From positions 45,051,578 to 45,115,577 of the forward strand of contig NC_086378.1 of NCBI RefSeq assembly GCF_036588685.1: 64,000 nt of DNA, given 5' to 3'. Made by a program: the position numbers and the translations under genes. The notes beneath the pieces were generated by a model that ran no database searches, was not told where the DNA came from, and saw only the letters and a program-made list of their open reading frames with translations. Origin of the DNA: Mytilus trossulus. Its lineage: Eukaryota; Mollusca; Bivalvia; Mytilida; Mytilidae. Below are positions 52,103-63,817 of this stretch, one piece after another. Numbering within the stretch: position 1 is the stretch's first letter; every line of letters starts with the position of its first letter.

Positions 52103-55100
52103 GTAAGTGTGTACTGATATTTTTAAGTGTGTCTTTCCTTTGTAGTTATGTTACATTTCTGTTTAAGATAAGGGTGAAGGTTGATACCTTTAAAACATTT
52201 AAACCTGCTGCATTTGTTTGCACTTATTCTAAGTTAGAAATCTGATGTTCAGTAGATAATTGTCCTTTGTTGATGTGGCTTATCATGCTCATAAGTTTTT
52301 CTTGTTTTACGTTTGTATATACCGGTAGATTAAACCATTGGTTTTCCTGTTTGAATGATTTAACACTAGTCATTTTTGGGGCTTTTTATAACTTTCTGTT
52401 TGATGTGAGACAAGGGTCCTTGTTGAAGACCTTTCTTTGACCTATAGTTGTTTACTTTTACAAATTGTGAATTTGAAGGATAGTTGTCTCATTGGCACTG
52501 ACATACCACATCTTCATCTATATAAGATTGAAAAAAGCATTAGAAGTCATTCATCTATTAAATATTTACCAATTTTTCTATAGATTGTCAAGTTTTTGTA
52601 TCTAGATGATTGTGTTAACTTCATAAAAACAGAATGCTGTATTTAATTGTTAAAATTGCTCATATGAAATTTTAGTAAATTATAGACTTAGTCACCTTAT
52701 TTAAAGTACATATCTTGATAATTTGAAGTATAAAGCAATTACAATTTTTTAGCTTTTGAAACAATCTAAATTGTAAGAGACTGCTAGCAAGATAGTAGTA
52801 TTGAAATACATTTTACTAAAGAATTTTGGGTGAAACAGCCTTTTTTTAGTGATTTTATCCTAGATTTTTTCTTTTCAACACATATTGGAAATGTTTATAC
52901 AGTTAAAGAAAATAAAACTACCAGTTGCTTTATAAATGGGTACCATTATCAGATAATTCCTTTTTAAGTTTAGGTGTTGTATTGTTTGTCTTATTTAAAA
53001 ACACTAATAATAGAATTGAGAATGGAAATGGGGAATGTGTCAAAGAGACAACAACCCGACCATAGTAAAAAAACAACAGCAGAAGATCACCAACAGGTCT
53101 TCAATGTAGCTTGGCATCCTTTAGCTGGCCCCTAAACAAATATATACTAATTCAGTGATAATGAACGCCATACTAATTTCCAATTTTACACAAGAAACTA
53201 AAATTAAAATAAAACAAGACTAACAAAGGCCAGAGGCTCCTGACTTGGGACAGATGCAAAAATGCGGCGGGGTTAAACATGTTTATGAGATCTCAACCCT
53301 CACCTATACCTCTAGCCAATGTAGAAAAGTAAACACAGAACAATACGCACATTTAAAGTTCAGTTCAAGAGAAGTCCTTACACCAATAGGTTATTTATGA
53401 ATTTGTATCCAATATTCTATTACAATATAACTATTTTTTTGTTGTAAAACATTTTGAACAGCTACTTTAGTCTTGTTATACAGTCGGTATAAATTTTTAT
53501 TTTAGTAACACATTAAAAGACTGTTGTGATAGAATTTCCAAGCAGTATGACTACAGTTCCAATATATCAAGGGGTTTACCTCTGGATCTTATTACCATGA
53601 CAACAGAGACAATACCAGCATTTGCAGACATGGTTGAATGGTTAAATGATATTGATATAATGTTACAACACCAGTATCCTTACCTGTTGAAAGCATTAAC
53701 CTGGATAATATCCAGACACAATTGGATTAAGTTTTTTCTTTGCTTCTTTCTTTTGTTGTATGGTAATCTGGTGAATCCAAACTAGGGGTCCCATTATGGT
53801 TACTTTTTATGTTAAAGTTTAAATTAACAGTACATTGAAGTTGGATATGCTGACTTGAAATTTGTATTTTTTCTTGACCCTAGGTATCCTCTTTTTTTGT
53901 TGTTGTTTCTCCAGAATATGCATGAAATATTTGCAACTGGGCTTAGACAAACAACCATATACATTTACTCATCTGGATAATTTTTACAACATAAATGAGG
54001 TGATCAATGTTTTTCAAGGGAAGCAATCTGCTCTATCCACTTCTCTTCCATGGGTTATTGTTCCTTGTACAACGCCTTGTGTGCACCCTCATATGTACAG
54101 TTCTTGCAATATTTTATGAAACATATATTATAGCTTTAATTCATCAATTTTAATTTAAAAGTAATATAAAAAAGAAGATGTGGTATGATTGCCAATGAGA
54201 CAACTGTCCACAAGAGACCAAAATGACACAGACATTAACAACTATAGGTCACTGTATGGCCTTCAACAATGAGCAAAGCCCATACCGCATAGTCAGCTAT
54301 AAAAGACCCCAATAAGACAATGTAAAACAATTCAAACAAGCAAACTAACAGCCTTATTTATATAAAAAAATGAACGAAAAAAAAATATGTAACACATAAA
54401 AAACGACAACCACTGAATTACAGGCTCCTAACTTGGGACAGGCACATACATAAATAATGTGGCTGGGTTAAACATGTTAGCAGGATCCCAACTCTCCACC
54501 TAACCTGGGACAGTGATATAACAGTACAACATAAGAAAGAATAAGTTCTTAAGTTGTGATCATAACAACCAACTGAATTCAATAAAGTGCACAATTGAAC
54601 CAAGCATCTTGTGAAGGGTAGTAAAATATAAGCCATGAGGATCTTAAAGGGGTTACCTTCATGACAAATAACGGTAAATAAAATTGCCAAATGAAACAGT
54701 TATCTTTGGTGCATGATGATAAAATGAAACTTCTTTACAACAATAATATAATCAACTGATTTTGACAAGTCATGTTAGATTCTTTCCAACAATAAAGGAA
54801 GCGGTTATTCATTTTTGAGACTGCTAACAAATCTCAGCTAGTATAATTTGACACTAACATTTTAACCAATTTGGTGCTAACTGTAGCTGACAATGACCCA
54901 TTGGCATCTGACGCTAAAGGGCATTTTACCCTTAGCCATGGGTTAGAGAATATCTCCCTCGTATGAACCAATAAAATTATAGTATTTTTACATGAAGAAC
55001 AAATAAATATTACATACATGTATGTACATTTGTTATACCTTAACAAAACTGAAGATATTGGGCTAAGAAGCATCTTTTAGATACATATACTGTCCAGAAG

Positions 55101-57782
55101 TTTGATCATGATAATTTTATGAAAATGTGGAATAGTGGAAGTAATGAAACAACACAGAAAGTGAATGGTATGTTTTTAGATTTTATCAGCTACATTTACA
55201 ATATGAGTAAGAGTATATACTTGTTAGATTGGAGATTGAGTATTGTGCCTCAGTAAGAGGACAAGTTCTTGTGACCTTGTGAGCTAGCATGTTAATAATC
55301 TAGCTGAGATTGTCAATATGAAAATGAGATGTGGTATGAATGTCAGTGAGACAATTATTCAACAGAGACCAAGTGATGTAGATCTTTACCAATAGTCTTT
55401 CAAATAAATATTGTGTTTCTCTTTAGGTGGTACCCAACACCTTGACTAAAATTAATTTGGCTTGTTCAATTTTCATAAAAAATATTTACTTTGACAATTT
55501 GAAAAAAAATATATAAAAATTTCAAAAACTTGAACCAATCACTTTCTCAGATAAATTTCATTGTATATATAGCAGTTTGATAAACATTAATTTTGATCAT
55601 TGAGAAGCTGAATATTTCTGTAACTATACAATGTAATTAAAATGTTTATCAGATTTTACAGAGTTATCTCCTTGTAGTATTATGTACCACCTTTTAAGCA
55701 GAAGCCAAACATTTATGAAATGCTGGATTATAGTATATCCCATTTATTAAATAACACATATAATCCTGAAAAAAATAGATGAGCTCCAATTTCTTAGGTT
55801 CCAAATTATGATAATTTAAAAATTGAAGCTGTTACATTAGTAAATATCAACTGCACTTGTTGTTACATATAACAATCAGTTATGTCCCTTGAATTGAAAC
55901 ATCTGTAAAGAAGATGTTACATGTAACAATCAGTTATGTCCCTTGAATTGTAACATATGTAAAGAAGTTGTTACATATTACAATCAGTTATGTCCCTTGA
56001 ATTGTAACATCTGTAAAGAAGTTGTTACATATAACAATCAGTTATGTCCCTTGAATTGTAACATCTGTAAAGAAGTTGTTACATATAACAATCAGTTATG
56101 TCCCTTGAATTGTTACATCTGTAAAGAAGTTGTTACATATTACAATCAGTTATGTCCTTTGAATTGTAACATCTGTAAAGAAGTTGTTACATATAACAAA
56201 CAGTTATGTCCCTTGAATTGTAACATCTGTAAAGAAGTTGTTACATATAACAATCAGTTATGTCCCTTGAATTGTAACATCTGTAAAGAAGTTGTTACAT
56301 ATAACAATCAGTTATGTCCCTTGTATTGTAACATCTGTAAAGAGGTTATTACACATAACAATCAGTTATGTCCCTTGAATTGTAACATCTGTAAAGAAGT
56401 TGTTACATATAACAATCAGTTATGTCCCTTGAATTGTAACATCTGTAAAGAAGTTATTACATATAACAAACAGTTATGTCCCTTGAATTGTAACATCTGT
56501 AAAGAAGTTGTTACATATAACAAACAGTTATGTCCCTTGTATTGTAACATCTGTAAAGAAGTTGTTACATATAACAAACAGTTATGTCCCTTGTATTGTA
56601 ACATCTGTAAAGAAGTTATTACATATAACAAACAGTTATGTCCCTTGTATTGTAACATCTGTAAAGAAGTTATTACACATAACAATCAGTTATGTCCCTT
56701 GAATTGTGACATCTGTAAAGAAGTTATTACACATAACAAACAGTTATGTCCCTTGTATTGTAACATCTGTAAAGAAGTTATTACATATAACAAACAGTTA
56801 TGTCCCTTGTATTGTAAAATCTGTAAAGAAGTTATTACATATAACAATCAGTTATGTCCCTTGTATTGTAACATCTGTAAAGAAGTTGTTACATATAACA
56901 ATCAGTTATGTCCCTTGAATTGTAACATCTGTAAAGAAGTTGTTACATATAACAATCAGTTATGTCCCTTGAATTGTTACATCTGTAAAGAAGTTGTTAC
57001 ATATAACAATCAGTTATGTCCCTTGTATTGTAAAATCTGTAAAGAAGTTGTTACGTATAACAATCAGTTATGTCCCTTGTATTGTAACATCTGTAAAGAA
57101 GTTGTTACATATAACAAACAGTTATGTCCCTTGAATTGTAACATCTGTAAAGAAGTTGTTACATATAACAATCAGTTATGTCCCTTGTATTGTAACATCT
57201 GTAAAGAAGTTGTTACATATAACAAACAGTTATGTCCCTTGAATTGTAACATCTGTAAAGAAGTTGTTACATATAACAAACAGTTATGTCCCTTGAATTG
57301 TAACATCTGTAAAGAAGTTGTTACATATAACAATCAGTTATGTCCCTTGTATTGTAAAATCTGTAAAGAAGTTGTTACATATAACAATCAGTTATGTCCC
57401 TTGTATTGTAACATCTGTAAAGAAGTTGTTACATATAACAAACAGTTATGTCCCTTGAATTGTAACATCTGTAAAGAAGTTGTTACATATAACAAACAGT
57501 TATGTCCCTTGTATTGTAACATCTGTAAAGAGGTTATTACACATAACAATCAGTTATGTCCCTTGAATTGTAACATCTGTTTCTTTACTAAAGCAGTGTA
57601 TACATATTCTTTTATAGCAGTATATTAGATATTTATCACAGTATTGTATTTAAAATTATAATTAATATGCACACTCATACCACATCTTATTATTTATATA
57701 CACAATATACCAAACATTTATGTTTTCATCTTTTCTTACAGATGCTTTGTGTTATGTGAAGTTTTTGTTGGATGATACTTGA
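51831..57782 (+). CDS. AIRIM: AIRIM (C1orf109 homologue), AFG2-interacting ribosome maturation factor, complete, 4 exons
   Basis: Exons 51831-52102, 53506-53673, 55055-55167 and 57742-57782 join to 594 bp, 197 aa (human C1orf109 is 203). Introns are GT-AG with phases 2, 2 and 1. Helical N-terminus (A-Y-Q-Q-L-Q-K ... W-K-E-T-L-K-Q-C), A-D-M-V-E-W-L-N-D-I (about 131-140) aligned with the human A-D-M-L-E-W-L-Q-D-I, Y-W-A-K-K-H-L-L (148-155) aligned with Y-L-K-R-K-Y-L-L, and the C-terminus C-Y-V-K-F-L-L-D-D aligned with N-V-S-F-F-L-E-E. In vertebrates AIRIM joins CINP and the AAA ATPases AFG2A/AFG2B in the 55LCC complex, which acts in late 60S maturation and replisome proteostasis. Exon 2's donor (GTATCC) is weak and was chosen by alignment. 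Confidence 0.87.
52325..52530 (+). mobile_element. Family A variant subfamily copy in AIRIM intron 1
   Basis: Same order of blocks as 41855 with more substitutions (GATGTGAGACAAGG; TTGGCACTGACATACCACATCTTC). Confidence 0.7.
52995..53390 (+). mobile_element. Family B long copy in AIRIM intron 1
   Basis: GAGAATGGAAATGGGGAATG to GTTCAAGAGAAGTCC, parallel to the 3225 copy; it lies about 115 bases before AIRIM exon 2. Confidence 0.85.
53506..53673 (+). CDS. AIRIM: AIRIM exon 2
   Basis: 168 bp, phase 2 in (acceptor TTTTAG), phase 2 out. Encodes C-C-D-R-I-S-K-Q-Y and the conserved A-D-M-V-E-W-L-N-D-I. The reading frame stays open to 53782, but joining at 53673 to exon 3 restores gap-free alignment to the human protein. 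A longer exon end cannot be ruled out. Confidence 0.82.
54163..54510 (-). mobile_element. Family A copy in AIRIM intron 2
   Basis: AAAAAGAAGATGTGGTATG at its left end is the reverse complement of the family tail; it extends through GGCCTTCAACAATGAGCAAAG to GTTAAACATGTTAGCAGG. Confidence 0.8.
55055..55167 (+). CDS. AIRIM: AIRIM exon 3
   Basis: 113 bp, phase 2 in, phase 1 out (GTATGT). Encodes A-K-K-H-L-L-D-T and F-M-K-M-W-N, aligned to K-R-K-Y-L-L-S-S and L-P-K-A-W-D of human C1orf109. The acceptor AG at 55053-55054 has only a moderate pyrimidine tract. Confidence 0.8.
55320..55395 (-). mobile_element. Family A 3' end fragment, decayed
   Basis: GAGATGTGGTATGAATGTCAGTGAGACAA, truncated after about 75 bases. 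Confidence 0.55.
55425..55692 (+). mobile_element. TIR element (AGGTGGTAC ends) in AIRIM intron 3
   Basis: AGGTGGTACCC at the left and TATGTACCACCT at the right are inverted. 268 bp; the 31984 copy is its relative. Confidence 0.75.
55857..57580. repeat. 54-bp tandem array, about 32 copies, in AIRIM intron 3
   Basis: Unit runs TTGAATTGTAACATCTGTAA through AGAAGTTGTTACATATAACA to ATCAGTTATGTCCC. Copies differ at a few sites only (AAT/TAT, AAT/AAA, GTT/ATT, TAT/CAT). Because 54 is a multiple of three, one plus frame is open for about 560 codons with an 18-residue repeat (C-N-I-C-K-E-V-V-T-Y-N-N-Q-L-C-P-L-N). That frame has no ATG, other frames are open too, and it lies inside an intron, so I annotate it as a satellite and not as a gene. 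Confidence 0.95.
57742..57782 (+). CDS. AIRIM: AIRIM exon 4 (stop codon)
   Basis: 41 bp, phase 1 in, TGA at 57780-57782. Encodes A-L-C-Y-V-K-F-L-L-D-D-T, like the hydrophobic and acidic C-terminus of human C1orf109. It follows a good acceptor (TTTTCTTACAG). Confidence 0.85.
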
Positions 57783-57835
57783 AGCTGTTTGTTATTATGG
57801 ATTCAACATTCTTTTAATACATCTGCATGGATGTG

Positions 57836-57841
57836 AATAAA
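57836..57841 (+). promoter_or_regulatory. AIRIM polyadenylation signal
   Basis: AATAAA 54 bases after the AIRIM stop codon, the expected place for a short 3' UTR. No experimental support. Confidence 0.6.
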
Positions 57842-58614
57842 GAAAATACAATGCTGGACATGTTTTATTGACAGTACTGTTTGTGTCTGGATGATGATAC
57901 ATCATTATTTATACAAGTCAGAAGTAATCTTGTGTTAGCCATGTTAGCAAATCACTTGATAAAAGAAATTTACAAATTTAAATTGTCTTGATTTATTGAT
58001 CATAATAGCAACTGTAAAGTGCAACCCAGTTTCTTGATTTATTTATCCTTACTGTGAAAGTGAAATTCAATTCACATATGATTGGCCAAAAGATTATTTG
58101 TGTTTTGTGCCACTTTCAGCTCATTTGGGTATTTCTTGACTGCAAGTTTTCATTGGTGGAGGAAGCTGGACAGAATCATGAGGATCAGCAGAAAACTTGC
58201 TATCCTTGGCAATTAAGATCGAAATCAAACAAATCTTGCCACAAGGAGGTTTTGAACTCATGACCTCAGTGTTAAAAGGCTGATGGTCCTGAAAGATGAA
58301 CTGCTTATACAAGTCTTGCCTATGAGATTCCAGATAAACACATGTCATATAGAGACAATATATTGATACAATCATTGTTGTGGGTCTTCTGCATGAACGA
58401 ATAGAAAGGACTATTATACTAATTTTTATGTTGTTTTCTACAGACATAAATGACTACCGGTAGTAATGTGGGGTATACATTAATGAAGAAGCAACTAAAT
58501 CATAGGAAAATAACCCAAGTCATTAAGAGAACAAATATTGTCTTCAACAATAGAAAGGTATTAATACAAAATATCAAACTTGATTTCCCACAATCATAAC
58601 AAATTGTAAATAAT

Positions 58615-58760
58615 CATATTTGCCAATGAGACAATTCTTCACAAGAGACCAAATGACACAGAAATTAACAACTATAGGTCAATGTACAGCTTTCAACAAT
58701 GAGGGAAGCCCATACCACATAGTCATTTGTAGAAAGCCTCAAAATGACAAGAGGAAACTT
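58615..58760 (-). mobile_element. Family A partial copy
   Basis: TTGCCAATGAGACAATTCTTC ... TCAACAATGAGGGAAGCCCATACC. Confidence 0.7.
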
Positions 58761-60898
58761 GTTATGATATATAACATGCATTGTTAAATTTCCTGACATC
58801 AAGTATTTTATTTCTAAAAATAGTTTTGTATCCTATGTTTGTTTATTTTTATATCTGGCTGGTGTCTTCTGAACATGACTTCATTTTTTCTTGAAACAGT
58901 AGTTGTCAATAGGATTGTTTCCTAAATTACTACAAGGCATAGATCAACAATGGTATCTAGGAGGAGGAGGGGGTTTCAGAGGATAGTAAACCTTGTACAT
59001 CCAAGTCCAAACTTTTCAATTTTGTCGAGTCGAGACCAAAACCTGGTTGATTTTAAGATATCCTTTTGAATGGCTGAGCACCAGAAACAAAAGACATCAA
59101 CAGAGTAATTTATTGTCCAAAAAATATTAACAAGTGTAAACTAGCATACTTTATACTGTTATGCTAGAGTAATAGCTCTATACTTTCACAAAAAATGTTT
59201 TAAATATCACAGATCTGTAACATGTAACAAACATGTATGTAAAAGGAAGCTAAATGGTAATGCTACAATTGTCAATACAGAAATCTGGTATAGAAGACGA
59301 TATAAAATGATTGGTTATATATATGCTTTTTTTTTTTATGTATTTCAAAGAAAAAGTGCATGCTTTTTTAATTGGTAATTTTTCAATTTTTTTTTTCTGA
59401 AAATTTGCTTAATAAGGAAATTTTAAAATGATCTGATAAAAAAAGTTAAAAATCATAAATAACAAAAAACCTATGGTGTTAAAATTCTTAATAAACATAA
59501 CATAAAGAGTTAGCCTTGTTATTGATTTTTTTTTTATGTTGAAGCAAGGATTTAAACAATGATTTCACACTAAAAAATTTCTTATTTAAAAATCCTTCAT
59601 TACAAAATGTTCCAATTTCTAATTTATCTATACATGTACAAACACAAACAAAAATAATACTTCTCACTCAAAAATTGCCTATATTTCTAAGTTTTTAAAG
59701 ATAGTTTCTCATGAAAACTGCAAGGTGTTTTACAAGAAAAATTTTCAAGTTGATATAAGTTTTTATGATAACGAAAAAAATGTATTCTATGTTGTAAAGT
59801 TTCCATCATTATGAATATTTGTTGACATTAAGGTTAGATAACTCTTATATAATTCACTTCTTGCTATTTCTATGTAGGTATTAAAAGTTGCCACTTGATG
59901 TAGCACAATTATGAGTGCTTTAAAAATTAAGCAGGCTTTCAACCTGTTAACTTTATAAAAAGTTTTATATGTTTTCAATATTTTAAAATCCCCATTTGTC
60001 TGATTAATTTGTCCATTAAAGATCATTTAATATCACCAGTACTTATTTTCTGGTGCTGGATAAAATAAAAAGGTGGAAAATCCTTATGTAATGCCCAGTT
60101 ACTTACACACATCTAATTTATATTCCCTGAAAAAACACTAATGTTAATTTCTTTTATCCGTGTACAAATATTGTTAGTATTTCTGATATCAAGTACATGA
60201 AAACATTACATTTTAGTATTGTCCAATATTAAGAGTAACTCCTTCTGCATTGCTTGTTAGACAAATGAAAAAAAAAGACAATTAGTAAACACATTTAAAC
60301 AGCACCTATACATAATATAAATAACACAAAAAAAACAATGAACAAGACTCACAGACAAACCTTTCATTAATATAAAAAAAAATGTCTTATTTCATAAAAG
60401 AAACCAATCAGATTGTAGACAAAAAAGTAAGTACCATGGTTTCACTGTACTATCAACATACCTATTTTTAAATTTAAAGAAAGGGTAAAAAAAAAGAAAT
60501 TTACTGAATCATAAGCATTTACAGAACATTCAGAAAAAAAAAATTCTTTCTGAATAAATTTACATTGTAATGCCTAAAAAAAAAAATTTCACTGTTTTTC
60601 ACAAATTAAATTACCATATGAAAATAAACGTTATTCATATGTTAAGCAAAATTTATAGAAAAATGCTTTAATGAAACATTTCACAAACTTCATTTCTACT
60701 CTCAACAAATGATAAACATGTAACAATATATATCATACAATACAGTTATGTAATGAGGCCTACTACTACATGATTCTGACATCTACATTTCTATAACTAC
60801 AACTTTTCAAAAAATTTCTGGCATTCAACAAAAATAAAACGTTTAAAAAAATTAAGGAACTAGCATACAGTCATCTTTTCATACAAAAACAAAACACA

Positions 60899-61110
60899 TA
60901 CTGTGGATTCATTATTATTTGTTGGATAAAATTTTAATAGTTTTCGTTGGTACAGTTAAAGCACAAATTCAAATGTTCTACCAATTACATATTTTATATA
61001 GGCTTTGTATGAAGAGATTGACAAAACCATGAAATCAAATACCCACGAAAATGCAAGTTCTTCTCAATCTACGAAAAATTATACCCACGAAAATAAATGA
61101 ATCCCCAGTA
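60899..61110. mobile_element. TACTGTGGATTCAT-type TIR element
   Basis: TACTGTGGATTCATTATTATTTG and CGAAAATAAATGAATCCCCAGTA inverted ends, 65 bases past the stop codon of the unidentified gene and so probably in its 3' UTR. Confidence 0.8.
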
Positions 61111-61174
61111 TATCAACTAGTCTATGTGTTTTCCTAATCAATAAATATCATGATTTATAATATTAGTACATTAA

Positions 61175-61405
61175 TTAATCTTCGTCACTATCATAATCCA
61201 GGTCAGCCCTCGTTCCCCTACGTTTTGATATAACTAATCCTTCTTCATAAGCTCTTTGTAATTTTCTAAGAGTAATAGCCATTCTGTCAGCATTTTCGTT
61301 GTTTCCAAACTGCATTCGTAATTTTCTAAGTTCAAGTTTCTCCTGGTCTGCTTCGTTCATTATTTCTCTCCTTCTTCTTTCTCTTTCCTTTTGTCTTTCT
61401 AAATC
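61175..61405 (-). CDS. Unidentified gene, last exon
   Basis: 76 codons plus stop. Acceptor CTGCAG. Arg/Glu-rich helix first, acidic end. An in-frame ATG at 61360 lies inside the exon and is probably not a start. Confidence 0.75.
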   Translation of the reverse strand, partial: DLERQKERERRRREIMNEADQEKLELRKLRMQFGNNENADRMAITLRKLQRAYEEGLVISKRRGTRADLDYDSDED

Positions 61406-62171
61406 CTGCAGTGCAAAAGGGAAACAATTATTTTCTTTTATTAATATTGAAATTTCTTAGTACAAAACATTTTATTTCAATATTTAAATACATCTCTCAA
61501 CTATATGTTTTGCCCAATTTAATGTGTTATAAAGTTTCTATCTATAAAAGTTTGATTCACAAAACTTATTTTATTATGGAAATATATCCCACCTTTAAAA
61601 ATAAAAGTTTTCTCCTTTTCATCAACAAAAAAAACTTTGAAATATAAGGTTTGAACAAACTAGACCATGACAGATATAATACTTTTCATAAATTAATCAT
61701 TTAAACAAACACAAATAATCTTGTATTTCTTTAAATCAATTATGTGATGGATTCATTTACTTATTTAGATTTGAAGGATCTACAATAGGATAAAATTGTA
61801 ACATACTAAATCTATAGCACAATATTTGTATTTATCCGATACAAAGAAATGGACATGGGGAGGTACAAGAGTTTTTAACAGAACATGGTAAAATTGATTA
61901 GTTTTTTTAATTTTTGTACATACACATGTATATAAAATTTGATATCTTTCAAGGTTTTCATATTTTTCACATCAGTTAGCCAGAAACCATACATTTTACA
62001 TTAAACATTCATTCATGGTTTGTTAGCCATAAATTATTTTTATTATATACCTTTATAACAATATCATTTGGGTCTCCTACATGTATATTAGGTTCTGTTT
62101 TTGGTCTGGCTATTGTTGGCATCAGATCACTGGGAGGAGCCACTCCTGCTTTGGCATACAGTTCTACTAAC
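61175..62171 (-). CDS. C-terminal two coding exons of an unidentified protein
   Basis: Exons 62051-62171 (121 bp, phase 2 in, donor GTATAT) and 61175-61405 (231 bp with stop) join in frame to 117 residues. Exon one gives L-V-E-L-Y-A-K-A-G-V-A-P-P-S-D-L-M. Exon two starts with a run of alternating Arg/Lys/Glu (D-L-E-R-Q-K-E-R-E-R-R-R-R-E), continues helical (L-E-L-R-K-L-R-M-Q-F) and ends with acidic D-Y-D-S-D-E-D. Balanced composition, clean splice sites and the charged tail look like a real nuclear protein, but I do not recognise the family. Earlier exons must lie to the right of the window or in 62172-64000, where I found none. Confidence 0.75.
62051..62171 (-). CDS. Unidentified gene, penultimate exon
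   Basis: 40 codons plus one leading base; acceptor GAACAG, donor GTATAT. Contains R-P-K-T-E-P, resembling a sumoylation consensus (weak), and an Asp/Asn-rich end. Confidence 0.7.
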
Positions 62172-62726
62172 CTGTTCAATATAATAATTTCTATTAGAGT
62201 AGTATAGAATAGTATAGACTAGTATTAAACATAATCATATGTTTATGTTCGAAAGCATTAACAAGTAAATTTATACCAGAAAACTTTGGTGCTGTTTGTC
62301 ATCCTTCTAGATGAGAACTGTTGTTTCATACATTATAGTTATGTCACAAGAGGAACAATTTACTAAAATCAAAGGTTCCAAGCTCTTTTTTGATATTTCC
62401 CCAAAAATAAATAAATTTCTATGAAACATAAATATCCTGTTCTAATATTTGAGGACAATACATAGCCAATATTATGAAGGCTGAATATTAATCCAATTAT
62501 CTGTAATTATACTTATGGTAAATCAGTAATAAAAGGCAATTAAATTAAGTAAAAAAAAATATCTGTTGAAGCCAATTCACAGTAAGAACAGGGATAAGGG
62601 ACACACAGTAAAACTAAACACATGCTACCAAGGGGGATAACTCTACACAACCATTTTTTTTAAATTAAAAAAAAATAAAATATTTTACATGGTAACAAAT
62701 ATAAACCTCCTACACAAGGTTGGGCG

Positions 62727-62778
62727 GTAAATACCACCCCTGGTATTTACCAGTGGTATTTACCGGTATTTACCGCCT
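62727..62778. repeat. GGTAAATACC / GGTATTTACC palindrome cluster
   Basis: GGCGGTAAATACC opens and GGTATTTACCGCC closes an imperfect palindrome with two further GGTATTTACC copies between. Confidence 0.85.
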
Positions 62779-63817
62779 CGGACAATACTCCACAAGTGGT
62801 CAATACTGGCAAATACTGGTCAATTGAAATTTTTATGGTTGTTTCTACTATTAATTGAAGTAAAATCTTGAAAAAAAGTCAAATTTATGTGTCAGCTTAT
62901 AAAATTAATGAATTTGATATGTTTTATTCATTTATAACACTTATTCTTGCTTATTTAAAATTTAGTTTTTATGAAATATGATATATATTGCATACTTTAG
63001 ATATATACATGTAAATATACAAATTTATATTTTATGTCAACATGATTAAATCAGTATATTTTTATTCAAAATGTAAGATTTTACAGGAAATTAAAATTAA
63101 AGGTAAATAAAACTACAGGTAAATGAAGTTACATGGGTCTTTTGACCTAACACCTGGCATTGTCAGGTGTGAAAATTTAATTACTAAAACAACAGCCTCA
63201 AATAAAAGTTGACAGAATATGGGTTAAAAGTAATAAAATTGATATGAAGACTCTCTTAAACAATTAATTTTTTCCTGTCTATAGCTATTTAACTGTGAGA
63301 TAAAACCTTCTTCATGCTGGAAATGGAAATTTGAAGCAGGGACAAAAAGTATTTTTTTTTATCTTTCACTTACACTAGAACACACCCGCGAAATCGCGGG
63401 GAAATGGAGCGTATGTAAACTGTAAAATAAAAATACCGACTGGTGAATTACAGGAGAGGTAACAAAAGTCAAAGGTACTTAGGGACTGGTCCATGTTTTG
63501 CCCCCCCCCCCCCCCTGTGTTTTCAAAATACTGATTTTAATACCATCTGTTTTTCTGTACTCTATAACCATGCATATACATACTTTAATTACTATACAGA
63601 GAATGTCAGGAGAGGTATCAAAAGCCAAAGGTACTTATATATATAGATATAAAGTCCTATAAACATCAGTGAACGCCACGAATAGAAAAGAGCACCCCCC
63701 CCGCCAAGATAACCCTTGGAATTTATAGTAAATTATAACATATACAGTTATTCATAGTAAATGAATGTATTAAAGTATACAGAATTTTTTCTGCAGTGAT
63801 CGCCGTTGATAGTAAAC

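Larger units (their letters stand above)
57843..61174. other. Intergenic region between AIRIM and the unidentified minus-strand gene
   Basis: No exon seen. Contains a family A copy (58615), a SINE-like fragment near 58240-58330 (GAGTTCAAAACC on the reverse strand), and the TIR element at 60899. The right part should hold the 3' UTR of the minus-strand gene. Confidence 0.55.

Noticed and set aside
53674..53785. Longer AIRIM exon 2 ending at the in-frame stop
   Set aside because: It would drop the conserved C-terminus; the extra residues have no counterpart in the family.
53862..54119. Possible AIRIM exon with LDNFYNINEVINVF
   Set aside because: It first seemed to resemble the human C-terminal part, but the exon at 55055-55167 aligns without gaps and matches phase on both sides, so this is intronic.
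55943..57628. 561-codon ORF with an 18-residue Cys repeat as a protein gene
   Set aside because: It opens with TTG and has no ATG anywhere in frame, other frames of the array are open as well, and it sits inside AIRIM intron 3. Openness follows from a stop-free unit of length divisible by three.
63387..63402. CCCGCGAAATCGCGGG as a regulatory palindrome
   Set aside because: It looks like part of a dispersed repeat rather than a unique site; no gene start is near it.
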